NCBI RefSeq assembly: GCF_029813785.1
Contig: NZ_JARVKY010000002.1
Location: 310,001 to 374,000 of the forward strand
DNA: 64,000 nucleotides
DNA from: Streptomyces sp. DH41
Lineage (GTDB): Bacteria > Actinomycetota > Actinomycetes > Streptomycetales > Streptomycetaceae
Reading direction: 5' to 3'
Below are positions 1-9,805 of this stretch, piece after piece. The notes beneath the pieces were generated by a model, which saw nothing but the letters and a program-made list of their open reading frames with translations, was not told where the DNA came from and searched no databases. The first letter of the stretch is position 1. The number at the start of each line of letters is the position of its first letter. The position numbers and the translations under genes were made by a program.

Positions 1-704
1 TACCGGGCCAGCTTCACCCGGGCTTTCCCGCCGTGCCCGGAGTGTGGCAGGTCGTGCGCGTCGGACGTGGTCGTCGCCGTCTCCCCCACCCCCCAGTCGA
101 CACCGAGGACCCGACCGGTCTCCGGCAGGGGCTGGAGCTGGGCGGGGACGACGAACGAGCAGTACCAGTGCCCGAGACTGTCCTGGTACACGCGCACCGA
201 GGACGGCTCACCCGGCAACTCCCGCGACCACACCACCGTCACCACGATGCCGCCCGCCAGGTGCAGCCGACCGTCCCTCAGCCGGAACCCGCGCTTCGTG
301 TAATTCAGGGTCGGCAACGCATCACGCCTGGTCTTCCACTTCGGCATCCCCGCCCGACGCGCCACGGGCAGGCGCGCTGTCATGTCCTGGTGTGCCTTGG
401 CGCGGGAGCGGCCGAAGTCGCGGATGACCTGTTGCTGGGGAACGGACGAGCCCTCCCGCAGCCACGGCGTGCGAGCGCGGGCCTCGGTCAGCATCCTGTC
501 GAGCTGGGCCGGGCCGCACGTGGCCTTCTCACCGGCCACCCTGTTGCGCAGGTGCACGGCTCTCGACTTGGCGACGCACTCGTTCCACAGCCAACGACAC
601 CGGCCCCACTCCGCCCCCAGGGCGGTGCGGGCAGCGGACGACACCCGCAACCTGTACGTGTACCGCGCATGCCCGACCCCCACACCCGCCCCCACCCGCG
701 CCAT
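1..704 (-). CDS. tnpB: IS200/IS605-family TnpB (OrfB) N-terminal part, cut by window edge
   Basis: This open frame has no stop before the window edge, so only about 234 N-terminal residues are visible. It starts with the TnpB-like segment ARYTYRLRVSS, then a basic helical region containing LWNECVAKSRAV. Near the edge it reads VLGVDWGV, which fits the first RuvC-like catalytic aspartate motif of TnpB. TnpB proteins of IS605/IS1341 elements are RNA-guided nucleases whose guide RNA overlaps the gene's 3' end, which lies outside this window. I chose the ATG at 704 because AAGGGGGG sits just upstream; a GTG at 719 is in frame. No TnpA is seen beside it, so it may be a TnpB-only element. Intactness of the remaining RuvC motifs and zinc finger cannot be judged. 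Confidence 0.8.
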   Translation of the reverse strand, partial: MARVGAGVGVGHARYTYRLRVSSAARTALGAEWGRCRWLWNECVAKSRAVHLRNRVAGEKATCGPAQLDRMLTEARARTPWLREGSSVPQQQVIRDFGRSRAKAHQDMTARLPVARRAGMPKWKTRRDALPTLNYTKRGFRLRDGRLHLAGGIVVTVVWSRELPGEPSSVRVYQDSLGHWYCSFVVPAQLQPLPETGRVLGVDWGVGETATTTSDAHDLPHSGHGGKARVKLAR

Positions 705-1095
705 CCCGCCCCCCTTCACGACCCCGGCCAGGACACTCTGCCGTCCCGAACCCTGCGAAGGACCATACGTACGACAGCCGCACACACACCCACCGAACCC
801 ACAACCACCACCCCGACCAGCGACCACACGTACACGCGTTCGCATCACCTTGTCGGCAGTGCCAGTGCCAGTGCCAGTGGCAGCGGTACGGGCGCTCCGC
901 GCCCTGAACCGGATACGGCGACGCTCCGCGTCGCACCAGCCGGATGCGATCCCTCCCCGGCGTCAACGCCGGAGCCTCCTCACAAGAATCAGGTGACCGG
1001 CGCCTGCCCCGCGCGGTGTCGAACGCTCGGCCAAGCCGTGCCCGACGGCGTGTCTGTCGGGCTATTCGGCACATAAACCGACCTAAGTTGGTCCA
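705..1095. other. gene-free gap upstream of tnpB with short repeats and a hairpin
   Basis: No convincing gene is seen in this roughly 390-base gap. It holds a C/A-rich stretch (about 770-850), a CAGTGC hexamer repeated about four times (857-883), and a short hairpin GGGCGC-TCC-GCGCCC (890-904). It is the likely place for the left end of the tnpB element and for the promoter of the rightward membrane-protein gene, but no clear element end or promoter can be named. Confidence 0.4.
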
Positions 1096-1812
1096 GTGGA
1101 GCAACACAGGACGCGACCTGCGCAGTACGGACCGCGACGGGGCCGGGCGCCGCTGCCCCCACAGGGCCGGGGGGCGGACGGCAGCCGCGCCGCCGGGCGA
1201 CCGGTCGGGCGGCCCGCCGCACAAGGCTGGGCCGGCGGACCGCACCGGCCGGTCGCGGTGCGGCCGGCGCCCCGGTCCGGTCCGCCGGCACTTCGGTCCG
1301 GTCCCCCGGCGGTGCGGGCCGGGCCTTTGGTGGTGCGGGCCGTGCGCCTCCTGCGGGGGATGCCCGGTCTGCGGCTGACCGGGCTGGGCAGTGGCCTGTT
1401 CTGCGCGGCCGTGATGCTGGTGCTCGGCTTCCTCGACCAGTTGCTGTTCGGCGCGTCCCTGACGGTGTACGGCGTGCTGTTCCTGCCGGTGTGCCTGCTC
1501 ACCGCGCTCTGGGTGCGCGCGGGCGACCTGCTGACCGCCCCGGTCGTCGTACCGATCGCCTTCGCCGTGGGCCTGGTGGCCGTCGCCGAGAGCGGCGAGG
1601 GGCTGGGAGGACGGCTGATGGGGCTGGTGACCGCCCTCGCCACCGAGGCGGGCTGGCTGTACGGCGGGACCCTGGTCGCGGGATCGACCGTGATCGTCCG
1701 GAGGGTCCGGCTGCTGCGCCGCCGCCGGGCCGACGCCGTCGCCGCGGGTCCCGTGCGCCGGCGCCCGGAACCGTCCGCCGGTGTGACGGGGGCGGAGACC
1801 CCGCCGGTGTGA
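1096..1812 (+). CDS. DUF6542-like small integral membrane protein
   Basis: A 238-residue protein with a Pro/Arg/Gly-rich, probably disordered N-terminal third (to about residue 90). It is followed by a compact block of about four hydrophobic segments (roughly residues 95-200), including GLFCAAVMLVLGFL and VYGVLFLPVCLL, and an Arg-rich tail. This arrangement resembles the actinobacterial DUF6542 family, whose function is unknown. The start is a GTG with no strong ribosome binding site; a start nearer the membrane block is possible. The stop codon falls inside the second unit of a roughly 26-base tandem repeat, so the C-terminus depends on repeat phase. It converges on the polyphosphate glucokinase gene. 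Confidence 0.65.
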   Translation: MEQHRTRPAQYGPRRGRAPLPPQGRGADGSRAAGRPVGRPAAQGWAGGPHRPVAVRPAPRSGPPALRSGPPAVRAGPLVVRAVRLLRGMPGLRLTGLGSGLFCAAVMLVLGFLDQLLFGASLTVYGVLFLPVCLLTALWVRAGDLLTAPVVVPIAFAVGLVAVAESGEGLGGRLMGLVTALATEAGWLYGGTLVAGSTVIVRRVRLLRRRRADAVAAGPVRRRPEPSAGVTGAETPPV

Positions 1813-1866
1813 CGGGGGCGGCGACCCGCCGGTGTGACGGGGCCGGAGACCCCGCCGGTGTGACAG
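1776..1866. repeat. 25-26 bp tandem repeat, about 3.5 copies
   Basis: Units starting CGCCGGTGTGACGGGG begin at 1776, 1802, 1827 and 1853, the last partial. The array covers the last codons of the DUF6542-like gene and the short space before the end of ppgK. Because the unit is not a multiple of three, successive copies are read in different frames, and the second copy supplies the TGA stop. Confidence 0.85.
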
Positions 1867-1872
1867 CCCGGC

Positions 1873-2637
1873 TCAGCCCCCGGCAGGCCGGCCGGCCGCC
1901 TGGGACGCCCGCATCGCCGCGCCCACGATCCCTGCGTTGTTCTGGAGCTGGGCGGGGACGATCTCGGCCTGGACGCCCTCGATGTGGTGGAGGAACTTGT
2001 GCGCCTTGCGGCTGACCCCGCCGCCGATGACGAACAGGTCGGGCGAGAAGAGCATCTCGACGTGGGCGAGGTAGCGCTGCACACGGTGGGCCCACTGCTC
2101 CCAGGACAGGTCCTCGTCGTCCTTGACCTTGCTGGAGGCGCGCTTCTCCGCGTCGTGGCCGTCCAGCTCCAGGTGGCCCAGCTCGCTGTTGGGGACGAGG
2201 ACGCCGTCGGTGAAGACGGCGCTGCCGATGCCGGTGCCGAAGGTGAGCAGGACGACCGTGCCCTCGCGGTCGCGGCCGGCGCCGAAGCGCATCTCGGCGA
2301 CGCCCGCCGCGTCCGCGTCGTTGACGACCGTCACGTCGAGCCCGCCCAGCCGCTCACTGAACAGGGCGCGCGCGTCCGTGTCGATCCAGCTCTTGTCGAC
2401 GTTGGCCGCGGTGCGGACCGTGGCGCCGCCCGTGACCACGCCCGGGAAGGTGAGCCCGACCGGTCCGGTCCAGCCGAAGTGCTCGACGACCTGCTTCACG
2501 CCGTCGGCCACGCCGTCGGGGGTCGCCGGGTGCGGGGTCAGTACCTTGCAGCGCTCCTGGGCCAGGTCGCCCCTGTCGAGGTCCACAGGGGCGCCCTTGA
2601 TCCCGGATCCGCCGATGTCCACGCCGAAGATCTGCAT
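1873..2637 (-). CDS. ppgK: polyphosphate glucokinase
   Basis: A 254-residue ROK-family sugar kinase. It begins [15 protein letters not shown], the phosphate-binding DxGGSxxK motif typical of PpgK. It has a second loop [10 protein letters not shown] and the conserved [17 protein letters not shown] segment of polyphosphate glucokinases. Members phosphorylate glucose with polyphosphate (and often ATP), feeding cytoplasmic glycolysis. The length matches the family. It is read leftward after ispH with about 30 bases between them, so they may share a transcript. The ribosome binding site is weak. Confidence 0.93.
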   Translation of the reverse strand: MQIFGVDIGGSGIKGAPVDLDRGDLAQERCKVLTPHPATPDGVADGVKQVVEHFGWTGPVGLTFPGVVTGGATVRTAANVDKSWIDTDARALFSERLGGLDVTVVNDADAAGVAEMRFGAGRDREGTVVLLTFGTGIGSAVFTDGVLVPNSELGHLELDGHDAEKRASSKVKDDEDLSWEQWAHRVQRYLAHVEMLFSPDLFVIGGGVSRKAHKFLHHIEGVQAEIVPAQLQNNAGIVGAAMRASQAAGRPAGG

Positions 2638-2666
2638 GGGACCACGTTACGACCTGCGACTGAGGG

Positions 2667-3674
2667 TCACGCCCCGGGCGTACCCGAACCGCCACGCTCC
2701 GCCACCAGGGACGCCGCCTCCTCGCGCAGGTCGCGGCGGAGCTCCTTGGGCAGCGAGAAGATGATCGACTCCTCGGCGGCCTTGACGATCTCCACGTCCT
2801 CGAAGCCGCGCTGCGACAGCCACTCCAGGACCTGCTCCACCAGGATGTCCGGGACGGAGGCGCCGGAGGTGACACCGACCGTGGTGACGCCCTCCAGCCA
2901 GGCCTCGTCGATCTCGTCGGCGAAGTCCACGAGGTACGCGTCGCGGGCACCGGCCTGCTTGGCGACCTCGACGAGGCGCTTGGAGTTGGAGGAGTTGCGG
3001 GAGCCGACGACGATCACCAGGTCGGCCTCGGCGCCCATCTGCTTCACGGCGAGCTGACGGTTCTGCGTGGCGTAGCAGATGTCGTCGCTCGGCGGGGAGA
3101 TGAGCTGCGGGAACTTGTCCTTCAGCGCGTCGACGGTCTCCATGGTCTCGTCGACGGAGAGGGTGGTCTGGGAGAGCCAGACGACCTTCGACGGGTCGCG
3201 GACCTCGACCTTGGCGACGTCCTCGGGGCCGTCGACGAGCTGGATGTGGTCGGGCGCCTCGCCGGAGGTGCCGATGACCTCCTCGTGGCCCTCGTGGCCG
3301 ATCAGGAGGATGTCGTAGTCCTCGTCCGCGAAACGGACGGCTTCCTTGTGCACCTTGGTGACGAGCGGGCAGGTGGCGTCGATGGTGGCGAGCTTGCCGC
3401 GCTCGGCCTCCTCGTGGACGACGGGGGCCACGCCGTGCGCGGAGAACATCACGATGTTCCCCTCGGGGACCTCCTCCGTCTGCTCGACGAAGATGGCGCC
3501 CTTCTTCTCCAGGGTCTGGACGACGTACTTGTTGTGGACGATCTCGTGCCGGACGTAGACCGGAGCCCCGTACTGCTCCAGGGCTTTCTCGACGGCGATC
3601 ACGGCGCGGTCCACACCCGCGCAGTAGCCACGGGGGGCGGCGAGCAGGACACGGCGGCCAGGCGAAGCAGTCAT
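2667..3674 (-). CDS. ispH: 4-hydroxy-3-methylbut-2-enyl diphosphate reductase
   Basis: IspH (LytB), the last enzyme of the MEP isoprenoid pathway, reduces HMBPP to IPP and DMAPP. The three iron-sulfur cysteines are visible at C18 (GYCAGVDRA), C102 ([10 protein letters not shown]) and C200 ([11 protein letters not shown]). The substrate-pocket histidines are in [11 protein letters not shown] and FSAHGVAP. The ATG at 3674 is preferred because GGTGG lies just upstream; an in-frame ATG at 3683 would add three residues. It gives 335 residues, normal for the family. It is divergent from the APC permease and upstream of ppgK. Confidence 0.95.
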   Translation of the reverse strand: MTASPGRRVLLAAPRGYCAGVDRAVIAVEKALEQYGAPVYVRHEIVHNKYVVQTLEKKGAIFVEQTEEVPEGNIVMFSAHGVAPVVHEEAERGKLATIDATCPLVTKVHKEAVRFADEDYDILLIGHEGHEEVIGTSGEAPDHIQLVDGPEDVAKVEVRDPSKVVWLSQTTLSVDETMETVDALKDKFPQLISPPSDDICYATQNRQLAVKQMGAEADLVIVVGSRNSSNSKRLVEVAKQAGARDAYLVDFADEIDEAWLEGVTTVGVTSGASVPDILVEQVLEWLSQRGFEDVEIVKAAEESIIFSLPKELRRDLREEAASLVAERGGSGTPGA

Positions 3675-3799
3675 GCCACCCATCGTAAGGGTGCGTTCGG
3701 CGGGTCAGAGATCGCGTGGGTGCGGCGTTGCCAGGGAGACTGGCCAGGACGATGACGGGGACGTTCCGAGGCACAGTCCGATGCGCTGGCGGAGGCACG

Positions 3800-5209
3800 A
3801 TGTCCGAGACCGGTACGGCGGCCCAGGGGGCCGGTGGTGAACACCCGGGAGACCGGGAGAACGGGGAGAACCAGGAGCACCGGCTGAAGCGCAGCCTGGG
3901 CTTCAGGGACCTCGTCGTCTACGGGCTGCTGTTCATCGCGCCGATGGCGCCGGTCGGCGTGTTCGGCACGCTGGACGCCAAGTCGCACGGTGCGGTGGCA
4001 CTGGTGTACGTCCTCGCCACCGTCGCGATGGCGTTCACCGCTTTCAGCTACGCGCAGATGGTGCGGGTGGTCCCCCAGGCGGGGTCGGTGTTCGCGTACG
4101 CGCGCGCGGGGCTCGGCAACGGGGTCGGTTTCATCGCCGGCTGGATGGCGATGCTGGACTACGTCCTCATCCCGGCGGTGGCGTATCTCTTCTCCGGCAT
4201 CGCTATGGAGGCGCTGGTTCCGGAGGTGTCCCGATGGGTGTGGACGGCGATCGCGGTGGTCGTCACCACCCTGCTGAACCTGTGGGGGGTGCGTGCGGCG
4301 GCCCGGGTGGGCTTCCTGGTGCTCGCCATGGAGATCGTGGTCCTGCTGGTGTTCGTGGTGGCGGCGGTCGTGGTCCTCGCGCGCGACGGTGCCGAGCGGG
4401 GCTGGCTGTCGCCGCTGACCGGGGACGGCACACAGGGGGCGTTCGCGCTGTCGGCGGTGGTCGGCGCGGTGTCGGTGGCGGTGCTGTCGTACCTGGGCTT
4501 CGACGCGATCGCGAGCTTCGCGGAGGAGGTCACCGGCGGTTCGGCGAAGGTCGCGCGGGCGCTGCTGTTCTGCCTGGCGCTGGCGGGCGTGCTGTTCATC
4601 GCGCAGACGTATCTGGCGGCGCTGCTGGAGCCGGTGTCGTCGGCGCGGCTGGCGGCGGAGCCGGAACGGCAGGGATCGGCGTTCTACGACGCGGTGGACG
4701 CGTCCGTGGGGACGTGGCTGCACGACCTGGTGGCGGTGAGCAAGGCGATCGGCGCGGCGTTCGCGGCGCTGGCCGGGCAGGCGGCGGCCGGGCGGCTGCT
4801 GTTCGCGATGGGCCGCGACCGGCGGCTGCCGAAGGCACTGTCGCGGACGTACTCCGGGGTGCCGCGCGTGGCGCTGCTGGTCGCGGCCGTGATCACGATG
4901 GTGGCGGCGGTGTGGGCGGCGCGGCGGGACGACGGTCTCGACCATCTGGTCTCGGTGGTCGACGTCGGCGCGCTGACCGCGTTCACGCTGCTCCACGCGA
5001 GCGTGGTGGGCTGGTTCGCCGTCCGGCGCGGCTCGGGCCCGGTCAGCTGGTGGCGGCATGTGCTGATCCCGGTGCTCGGCGCGGCGATCACGGTCGCGGT
5101 GATCGTGGAGGCGTCGAGGGCCGCGCAGGTGGTCGGGGCGATCTGGCTGGTGGTGGGGTTGGTGGTACTGGCGGTGCAGGCGCGCGGGAGGAGAACAGCG
5201 GGGGCGTGA
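3800..5209 (+). CDS. APC-superfamily amino acid permease
   Basis: A 469-residue transporter with about 12 predicted membrane segments. After a hydrophilic leader it reads [25 protein letters not shown], the first helix region of amino acid-polyamine-organocation permeases, followed by the conserved segment [12 protein letters not shown] around the sixth helix. Substrate cannot be assigned. The ATG at 3800 is chosen because GGAGG lies 4 bases upstream; the frame is open further upstream but lacks such a site. It precedes xseA by about 140 bases in the same direction. Confidence 0.85.
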   Translation: MSETGTAAQGAGGEHPGDRENGENQEHRLKRSLGFRDLVVYGLLFIAPMAPVGVFGTLDAKSHGAVALVYVLATVAMAFTAFSYAQMVRVVPQAGSVFAYARAGLGNGVGFIAGWMAMLDYVLIPAVAYLFSGIAMEALVPEVSRWVWTAIAVVVTTLLNLWGVRAAARVGFLVLAMEIVVLLVFVVAAVVVLARDGAERGWLSPLTGDGTQGAFALSAVVGAVSVAVLSYLGFDAIASFAEEVTGGSAKVARALLFCLALAGVLFIAQTYLAALLEPVSSARLAAEPERQGSAFYDAVDASVGTWLHDLVAVSKAIGAAFAALAGQAAAGRLLFAMGRDRRLPKALSRTYSGVPRVALLVAAVITMVAAVWAARRDDGLDHLVSVVDVGALTAFTLLHASVVGWFAVRRGSGPVSWWRHVLIPVLGAAITVAVIVEASRAAQVVGAIWLVVGLVVLAVQARGRRTAGA

Positions 5210-5346
5210 GCCGCCGGAGCGGCAGCGGACCGGAACGGCAGCGGCAGCGGCAGCCGCAGCCGCAGCCGACGGGAAGGTGGGCCGGGCCGGGGAGCGGGCG
5301 TCGCGCGCCGGGCGGGTTGTCACACCCGGCCGTTACGCTCGAGCGC

Positions 5347-6555
5347 ATGGCTGCCAACTCGACTCCCGAAAGCCCCCTGCCCGTGGGCGAGGTGTCCCGG
5401 CTGATCGGAGGCTGGATCGACCGGCTCGGCGCGGTGTGGGTCGAGGGACAGATCACGCAGCTGTCCCGGCGGCCGGGCGCGGGGGTCGTGTTCCTGACGC
5501 TGCGCGACCCCTCGTACGACATCTCCGTGAGCGTGACCTGCTACCGGCAGGTGTTCGACGCGGTGGCGGACGTGGTCGGCGAGGGCGCGCGGGTGGTCGT
5601 CCACGCCAAACCGGAGTGGTACGCCCCGCGTGGGCAGCTGTCGCTGCGGGCCGCCGAGATCAAACCGGTGGGCGTCGGGGAGCTGCTCGCGCGCCTGGAG
5701 CAGCTGAAGAAGGCACTCGCGCGCGAGGGGCTGTTCGCGCCGGAGCGGAAGAAACCGCTGCCGTTCCTGCCGCAGCTGATCGGTCTCGTGTGCGGACGGG
5801 CGTCGGCGGCCGAGCGGGACGTCCTGGAGAACGCGCGGCACCGCTGGCCCGCCGTCCGCTTCGAGGTGCGCAACGTCCCCGTGCAGGGCGTGCACGCCGT
5901 GCCGCAGGTGGTGCAGGCGGTGAAGGAGCTGGACGCCAAGGACGACGTCGACGTGATCGTCGTCGCGCGGGGTGGTGGCAGCGTGGAGGATCTGCTGCCG
6001 TTCTCCGACGAGCAGCTGGTGCGGGCGGTCGCCGCGTGCCGTACGCCGGTCGTCTCGGCGATCGGGCACGAGCCCGACAATCCGCTCCTTGACCATGTCG
6101 CCGACCTGCGCGCCTCCACGCCGACCGACGCCGCGAAGAAGGTCGTACCGGACGTCGGCGAGGAGTACGAGCGGGTGCGCCAGCTGCGGGACCGCGCGCG
6201 GCGGTGCGTGGCGGCGTACGTGGACCGCGAGGAGCGGGGGCTGGCCCATGCGCTGTCCCGGCCGTCGATACAGGATCCGCACCGGGTGATCGACGAGCGG
6301 GCCGAGCAGGTGACGGCGCTGCTGGAGCGGGGCCGCCGCTCGCTGCGGCACCACCTCGACCGGGCCGACTCCGAGCTGACGCACACGCACGCGCGTGTGG
6401 TGGCCCTCTCCCCCGCCGCGACCCTGAAGCGCGGGTACGCGGTACTGCAGCGGGCGGACGGCCACGCCGTCCGCGATCCCGGCGAGGTGGAGCAGGGCGA
6501 GACGCTGCGCGCACGTGTCAGTGAGGGCGATTTCTCCGTACGAGTCGACGCATAA
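5347..6555 (+). CDS. xseA: exodeoxyribonuclease VII large subunit
   Basis: A 402-residue XseA. It has the N-terminal OB-fold ([26 protein letters not shown]), the nuclease domain with [17 protein letters not shown], and the [24 protein letters not shown] motif of the family, then a long helical region and the final [12 protein letters not shown] element. With XseB it forms a cytoplasmic nuclease that degrades single-stranded DNA. The start is the ATG after GAGCGC; an upstream extension of the frame covers the permease gene in another phase and is not coding. xseB starts 9 bases after its stop. Confidence 0.95.
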   Translation: MAANSTPESPLPVGEVSRLIGGWIDRLGAVWVEGQITQLSRRPGAGVVFLTLRDPSYDISVSVTCYRQVFDAVADVVGEGARVVVHAKPEWYAPRGQLSLRAAEIKPVGVGELLARLEQLKKALAREGLFAPERKKPLPFLPQLIGLVCGRASAAERDVLENARHRWPAVRFEVRNVPVQGVHAVPQVVQAVKELDAKDDVDVIVVARGGGSVEDLLPFSDEQLVRAVAACRTPVVSAIGHEPDNPLLDHVADLRASTPTDAAKKVVPDVGEEYERVRQLRDRARRCVAAYVDREERGLAHALSRPSIQDPHRVIDERAEQVTALLERGRRSLRHHLDRADSELTHTHARVVALSPAATLKRGYAVLQRADGHAVRDPGEVEQGETLRARVSEGDFSVRVDA

Positions 6556-6564
6556 GGTGGGTGG

Positions 6565-6822
6565 ATGACCAGCGAGGTGGAGCAGCCGACGGCCATGTCC
6601 GAGGCGCTCGGTTACGAGCAGGCGCGGGACGAGCTGATCGAGGTCGTACGGCGGCTGGAGGCCGGTGGTACGACGCTGGAGGAGTCCCTCGCCCTGTGGG
6701 AGCGGGGCGAGGAGCTGGCGAAGGTCTGCCGCCGCCGGCTGGACGGCGCCCGGGCCCGCCTCGACGCGGCGCTGGCCGAGGAGGCCGGAGCCGACGACGA
6801 GGACGGGGACGGGAAGCGCTAG
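6565..6822 (+). CDS. xseB: exodeoxyribonuclease VII small subunit
   Basis: An 85-residue XseB. The core [36 protein letters not shown] carries the family pattern (short helix, LExG, LEESL, W.RGE..). It binds the C-terminal part of XseA. The gene lies 9 bases after xseA and AAGGTGG just upstream can serve as its ribosome binding site, so the two form an operon. The tail is acidic and probably disordered. Confidence 0.93.
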   Translation: MTSEVEQPTAMSEALGYEQARDELIEVVRRLEAGGTTLEESLALWERGEELAKVCRRRLDGARARLDAALAEEAGADDEDGDGKR

Positions 6823-6843
6823 CCGCGGCTACGGGACCACGGC

Positions 6844-7056
6844 CTACTTCGCGCCGGCCTCCGCGAGAGTGTGCGCGACGAGGGCGTTGGCGTGTCCGTG
6901 GCCCAGGCCGTGCTCGTTCTTCAGCCAGGCGACGAGCTCCATGTGCTTGGTGAGCGGCGAGGAGCGGATCAGCTCCTTCCACTCCGCGACCGGGCGGCCG
7001 TACTTCTTCTCGATCGACGGGAAGTAGGAGGCGGGGCCCTTCACGGTGGCGGTCAT
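6844..7056 (-). CDS. small DUF4287-domain protein
   Basis: A 70-residue protein from MTATVKGPASYF. The sequence SIEKKYGRPVAEWKELI and the ending ANALVAHTLAEAGAK match the DUF4287 family, found widely in bacteria as short cytoplasmic proteins of unknown function. The frame is open upstream (ATG codons at 7086 and 7134), but that extension includes a 9-base tandem repeat and reads as low-complexity HVPHVP. I therefore place the start where the family begins. It converges on xseB with only 21 bases between stops. Confidence 0.75.
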   Translation of the reverse strand: MTATVKGPASYFPSIEKKYGRPVAEWKELIRSSPLTKHMELVAWLKNEHGLGHGHANALVAHTLAEAGAK

Positions 7057-7103
7057 GTCGATGCGATCCCATCTGTGCGAGCTCATGGTCCGAGGCGGTG
7101 CAG

Positions 7104-7131
7104 GCGGTACATGCGGTACATGCGGTACATA
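7104..7131. repeat. 9 bp tandem repeat GCGGTACAT, three copies
   Basis: Three direct copies of GCGGTACAT in the leader of the DUF4287 gene, flanked by related GCGGTG segments and a further GTGTAC/GTAC pair. It may be a promoter or operator repeat or simple slippage. Confidence 0.7.
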
Positions 7132-7190
7132 CAAGCGGTGTACTGCCTTGTACGACCTCGGTGGGCGCCGGAAGTGATCGCCCGGCCGGT

Positions 7191-7253
7191 GTGATCCGCC
7201 TCACTCCACCCCGCTCCGGCGGTCGTGTGAAGCGGATCACCGCACCCTTTTTT
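7191..7253 (+). promoter_or_regulatory. 14 bp inverted repeat followed by a T-run, leader of the nitroreductase gene
   Basis: The left arm GTGATCCGCCTCAC (7191-7204) pairs with the right arm GTGAAGCGGATCAC (7227-7240) at 13 of 14 positions, with a 22-base loop. Seven bases later comes a run of T (about 7247-7253). This can be read as a terminator or attenuator ahead of the nitroreductase gene, or as a pair of operator half-sites. The next 15 bases contain the direct repeat GGTTGAAGGTTGAA. Confidence 0.5.
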
Positions 7254-7349
7254 TGGTTGAAGGTTGAACTTCTTTGGCGTAGCGTCGTCCTCGTCAACGG
7301 CTCCGTGCCGATCCGGGCGGAGCCGACGCACACCCGAGGAAGATCACGT

Positions 7350-7940
7350 ATGTCTCTCGTTCTTGACCCCGCGGCCCAGGACCTGCTGTTCCGCGAGGCC
7401 CGCACCGCGAACACCTTCACCGACGAGCCGGTGACCGACGAGCAGGTGCAGGCGATCTACGACCTGGTCAAGTACGGCCCGACCGCCTTCAACCAGTCGC
7501 CGCTGCGCATCACGCTGGTCCGCTCCCCCGAGGCCCGCGAGCGTCTCGTCCAGCACATGGCCGAGGGCAACCGGCCCAAGACGGCCACCGCCCCGCTGGT
7601 CGCGATCCTCTCCGCGGACAACGAGTTCCACGAGGAGCTGCCGCAGCTCATGCCGCACGCCCCGCAGATCGCGGACGCCTTCTTCAGCGAGCGTCCGGTC
7701 CGCGAGGGTGCCGCCACGCTGAACGCCGCCCTGCAGGCCGCCTACTTCATCGTCGGTGTCCGCGCCGCGGGCCTGGCCGCCGGCCCGATGACCGGCCTCG
7801 ACTTCGACGGTCTCCGCAAGGAGTTCCTGGACGACGACCACACCCCGCTGATGGTCGTCAACATCGGCCGCCCGGGCCCGGAGGCGTGGTTCCCGCGTTC
7901 CCCGCGCCTCGAGTTCGACCAGGTCGTCACCACGGTCTGA
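7350..7940 (+). CDS. nitroreductase-family protein, malonic semialdehyde reductase type
   Basis: A 196-residue flavin oxidoreductase of the nitroreductase superfamily, closest to the RutE/HadB-type subgroup by its short length and the segments YGPTAFNQSPLRI, GAATLNAALQAAYF and NIGRPGPEAWFPRSPRL. Such enzymes bind FMN and use NAD(P)H; RutE-type members reduce malonic semialdehyde or related compounds, but the substrate here is inferred. The ATG at 7350 has GAGGAAG 8 bases upstream. No rut genes are nearby. It ends against a 27-bp perfect terminator. Confidence 0.8.
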   Translation: MSLVLDPAAQDLLFREARTANTFTDEPVTDEQVQAIYDLVKYGPTAFNQSPLRITLVRSPEARERLVQHMAEGNRPKTATAPLVAILSADNEFHEELPQLMPHAPQIADAFFSERPVREGAATLNAALQAAYFIVGVRAAGLAAGPMTGLDFDGLRKEFLDDDHTPLMVVNIGRPGPEAWFPRSPRLEFDQVVTTV

Positions 7941-7981
7941 GACCGGCGCGCCGACGAGTCCGGAATTCTGGGGCCAAGGCG

Positions 7982-8040
7982 CTCCGCGCGTACGACGAAG
8001 CCCCCCGGCACAACCGGGGGGCTTCGTCGTACGCGCGGAG
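7982..8040. terminator. 27 bp perfect-stem bidirectional terminator
   Basis: Arms 7982-8008 and 8014-8040 are exact inverse complements around the loop CACAA. It sits between the ends of the converging nitroreductase and DUF4245 genes and can end both transcripts. Confidence 0.93.
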
Positions 8041-8052
8041 TACGGCGGTCGC

Positions 8053-8586
8053 TCACGCCAGCTTCAGCGCCGCCGCCATCTGCTTCAGCTGGTCGAAGGT
8101 TCCCGTGCCGGCCACGACCGTCGTCGCGCCCTTCGTGCCGTCGGTGTCGTGCAGCACCAGCGCGTCGTACCGGCCGCCCGTGTACCGGGCCCACGTCCGG
8201 CCGCCGATCTCCTCGGTGGTCTCGGTGCGCCGCGCGCCCTGGCTGGCCTCGTCGATGAAGGCGGACGGCTTCTGCGTGGACTGCTTGATCTCCACGTACT
8301 CGCCGTCGGGCGCGTGGTAGCCCAGGCGCCAGGTGTCGAAGTCGTCACCCCGGTAGCCGACGGAGGTCGGCTTCCAGTCCTTGGACAGGCCCTCGGGCGC
8401 CGCCACCGGGTACGGCGCGGCGCGGCGCGCGGTGATCAGCTCGACCGAGTAGTCGACCCGCTTGAGGTCCGGCTCACCGTCGTCGTGCGGGATGAAAAGC
8501 CACATGACCAGTCCCGCGAGGACGATGACACCCAGGGAGAGGACCATGTCCCGGGCCGTCTTCTGCTTGCCTTTCGTACCTGCCAC
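8053..8586 (-). CDS. DUF4245 membrane-anchored protein
   Basis: A 177-residue protein with a basic start ([14 protein letters not shown]), one hydrophobic segment ([19 protein letters not shown]) and an outer domain of about 140 residues. This layout is that of the actinobacterial DUF4245 family, of unknown function, usually encoded beside glpX as here. The GTG at 8586 with AGGGG upstream fits the family start; an in-frame ATG at 8619 would add 11 residues. It is divergent from glpX. Confidence 0.75.
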   Translation of the reverse strand: MAGTKGKQKTARDMVLSLGVIVLAGLVMWLFIPHDDGEPDLKRVDYSVELITARRAAPYPVAAPEGLSKDWKPTSVGYRGDDFDTWRLGYHAPDGEYVEIKQSTQKPSAFIDEASQGARRTETTEEIGGRTWARYTGGRYDALVLHDTDGTKGATTVVAGTGTFDQLKQMAAALKLA

Positions 8587-8711
8587 GCCCCTATCGTCGC
8601 AGGTCCCCGCTGCGCTCATACGTGGGGTCCCCTGCTCATTCTGTCGGACTGGCGATAGAGTCTGGGCCATACCCTCATCCGGCCGTCGTCGTATCAGAAA
8701 GGTGCGTTCCG

Positions 8712-9743
8712 ATGACCGAGCACCACCTGCCGTCCGAGCTGGACGTCCCCTCGGAGGCCCCCGACCGCAACCTCGCCATGGAACTCGTGCGGGTCACCGA
8801 AGCCGCTGCCATGGCCGCCGGCCGCTGGGTCGGGCGCGGTGACAAGAACGGCGCCGACGGTGCCGCGGTCCGCGCCATGCGGACCCTCGTCCACACCGTC
8901 TCGATGAACGGCGTCGTCGTCATCGGCGAGGGCGAGAAGGACGAAGCCCCGATGCTCTTCAACGGGGAGCGGGTCGGCGACGGGACCGGAGCCGAGGTCG
9001 ACATCGCCGTCGACCCGATCGACGGCACCACACTGACCGCCAACGGCATGACCAACGCGATCGCGGTGCTGGCCGCCGCCGAACGCGGCTCCATGTTCGA
9101 CCCGTCCGCGGTCTTCTACATGGACAAGCTGGTCACCGGCCCGGAGGCCGCCGACTTCGTCGACATCAACGCGCCCGTGTCCGTGAACATCCGCCGGGTC
9201 GCCAAGGCCAAGCGCCGCACCCCCGAGGACGTCACCGTCGTCCTCCTCGACCGCCCCCGGCACCAGGGCCTCATCAAGGAGGTCCGGGAGACCGGCGCCC
9301 GCATCAAGCTGATCTCCGACGGTGATGTGGCCGGCTCCATCCTGGCGCTGCGCGAGGGCACCGGCATCGATCTGCTGCTCGGTGTCGGCGGTACCCCGGA
9401 GGGCATCATCTCGGCCTGTGCCGTGAAGTGCCTGGGCGGCACCATCCAGGGCAAGCTGTGGCCCAAGGACAACGAGGAGCGGCAGCGCGCGATCGACGCC
9501 GGGCACGACCTGGACCGTGTGCTGACCACCGACGACCTGGTCTCCGGGGACAACGTCTTCTTCGTCGCCACCGGCATCACCGACGGTGAGCTGCTGCGGG
9601 GAGTGCGGTACCGGTCCGAGACGGCCACGACCGACTCGATCGTGATGCGGTCCAAGTCGGGCACGGTGCGGCGGATCGACTCCGAGCACCGGCTGAGCAA
9701 GCTGCGGGCCTACAGCGCGGTGGACTTCGACCGGGCGAAGTGA
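8712..9743 (+). CDS. glpX: class II fructose-1,6-bisphosphatase
   Basis: A 343-residue GlpX-type phosphatase that converts fructose 1,6-bisphosphate to fructose 6-phosphate in gluconeogenesis. Seen motifs include the metal site [14 protein letters not shown] and [13 protein letters not shown], and the later [20 protein letters not shown] segment. The ATG at 8712 is preceded by AAAGGTG; a longer open frame upstream covers the promoter, where TAGAGT (8656-8661) is a possible -10 element. This is the usual FBPase in Streptomyces. Confidence 0.95.
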   Translation: MTEHHLPSELDVPSEAPDRNLAMELVRVTEAAAMAAGRWVGRGDKNGADGAAVRAMRTLVHTVSMNGVVVIGEGEKDEAPMLFNGERVGDGTGAEVDIAVDPIDGTTLTANGMTNAIAVLAAAERGSMFDPSAVFYMDKLVTGPEAADFVDINAPVSVNIRRVAKAKRRTPEDVTVVLLDRPRHQGLIKEVRETGARIKLISDGDVAGSILALREGTGIDLLLGVGGTPEGIISACAVKCLGGTIQGKLWPKDNEERQRAIDAGHDLDRVLTTDDLVSGDNVFFVATGITDGELLRGVRYRSETATTDSIVMRSKSGTVRRIDSEHRLSKLRAYSAVDFDRAK

Positions 9744-9805
9744 CTCCGTCCGCGTCGGCTTCGCGGGGCGCCCACCGAACCGGGGGTGCCTGTCGCGTGG
9801 CGTGA

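Noticed and set aside
4234..5346. Upstream extension of the xseA frame
   Set aside because: It overlaps the permease in another phase and the exonuclease family begins near 5347.
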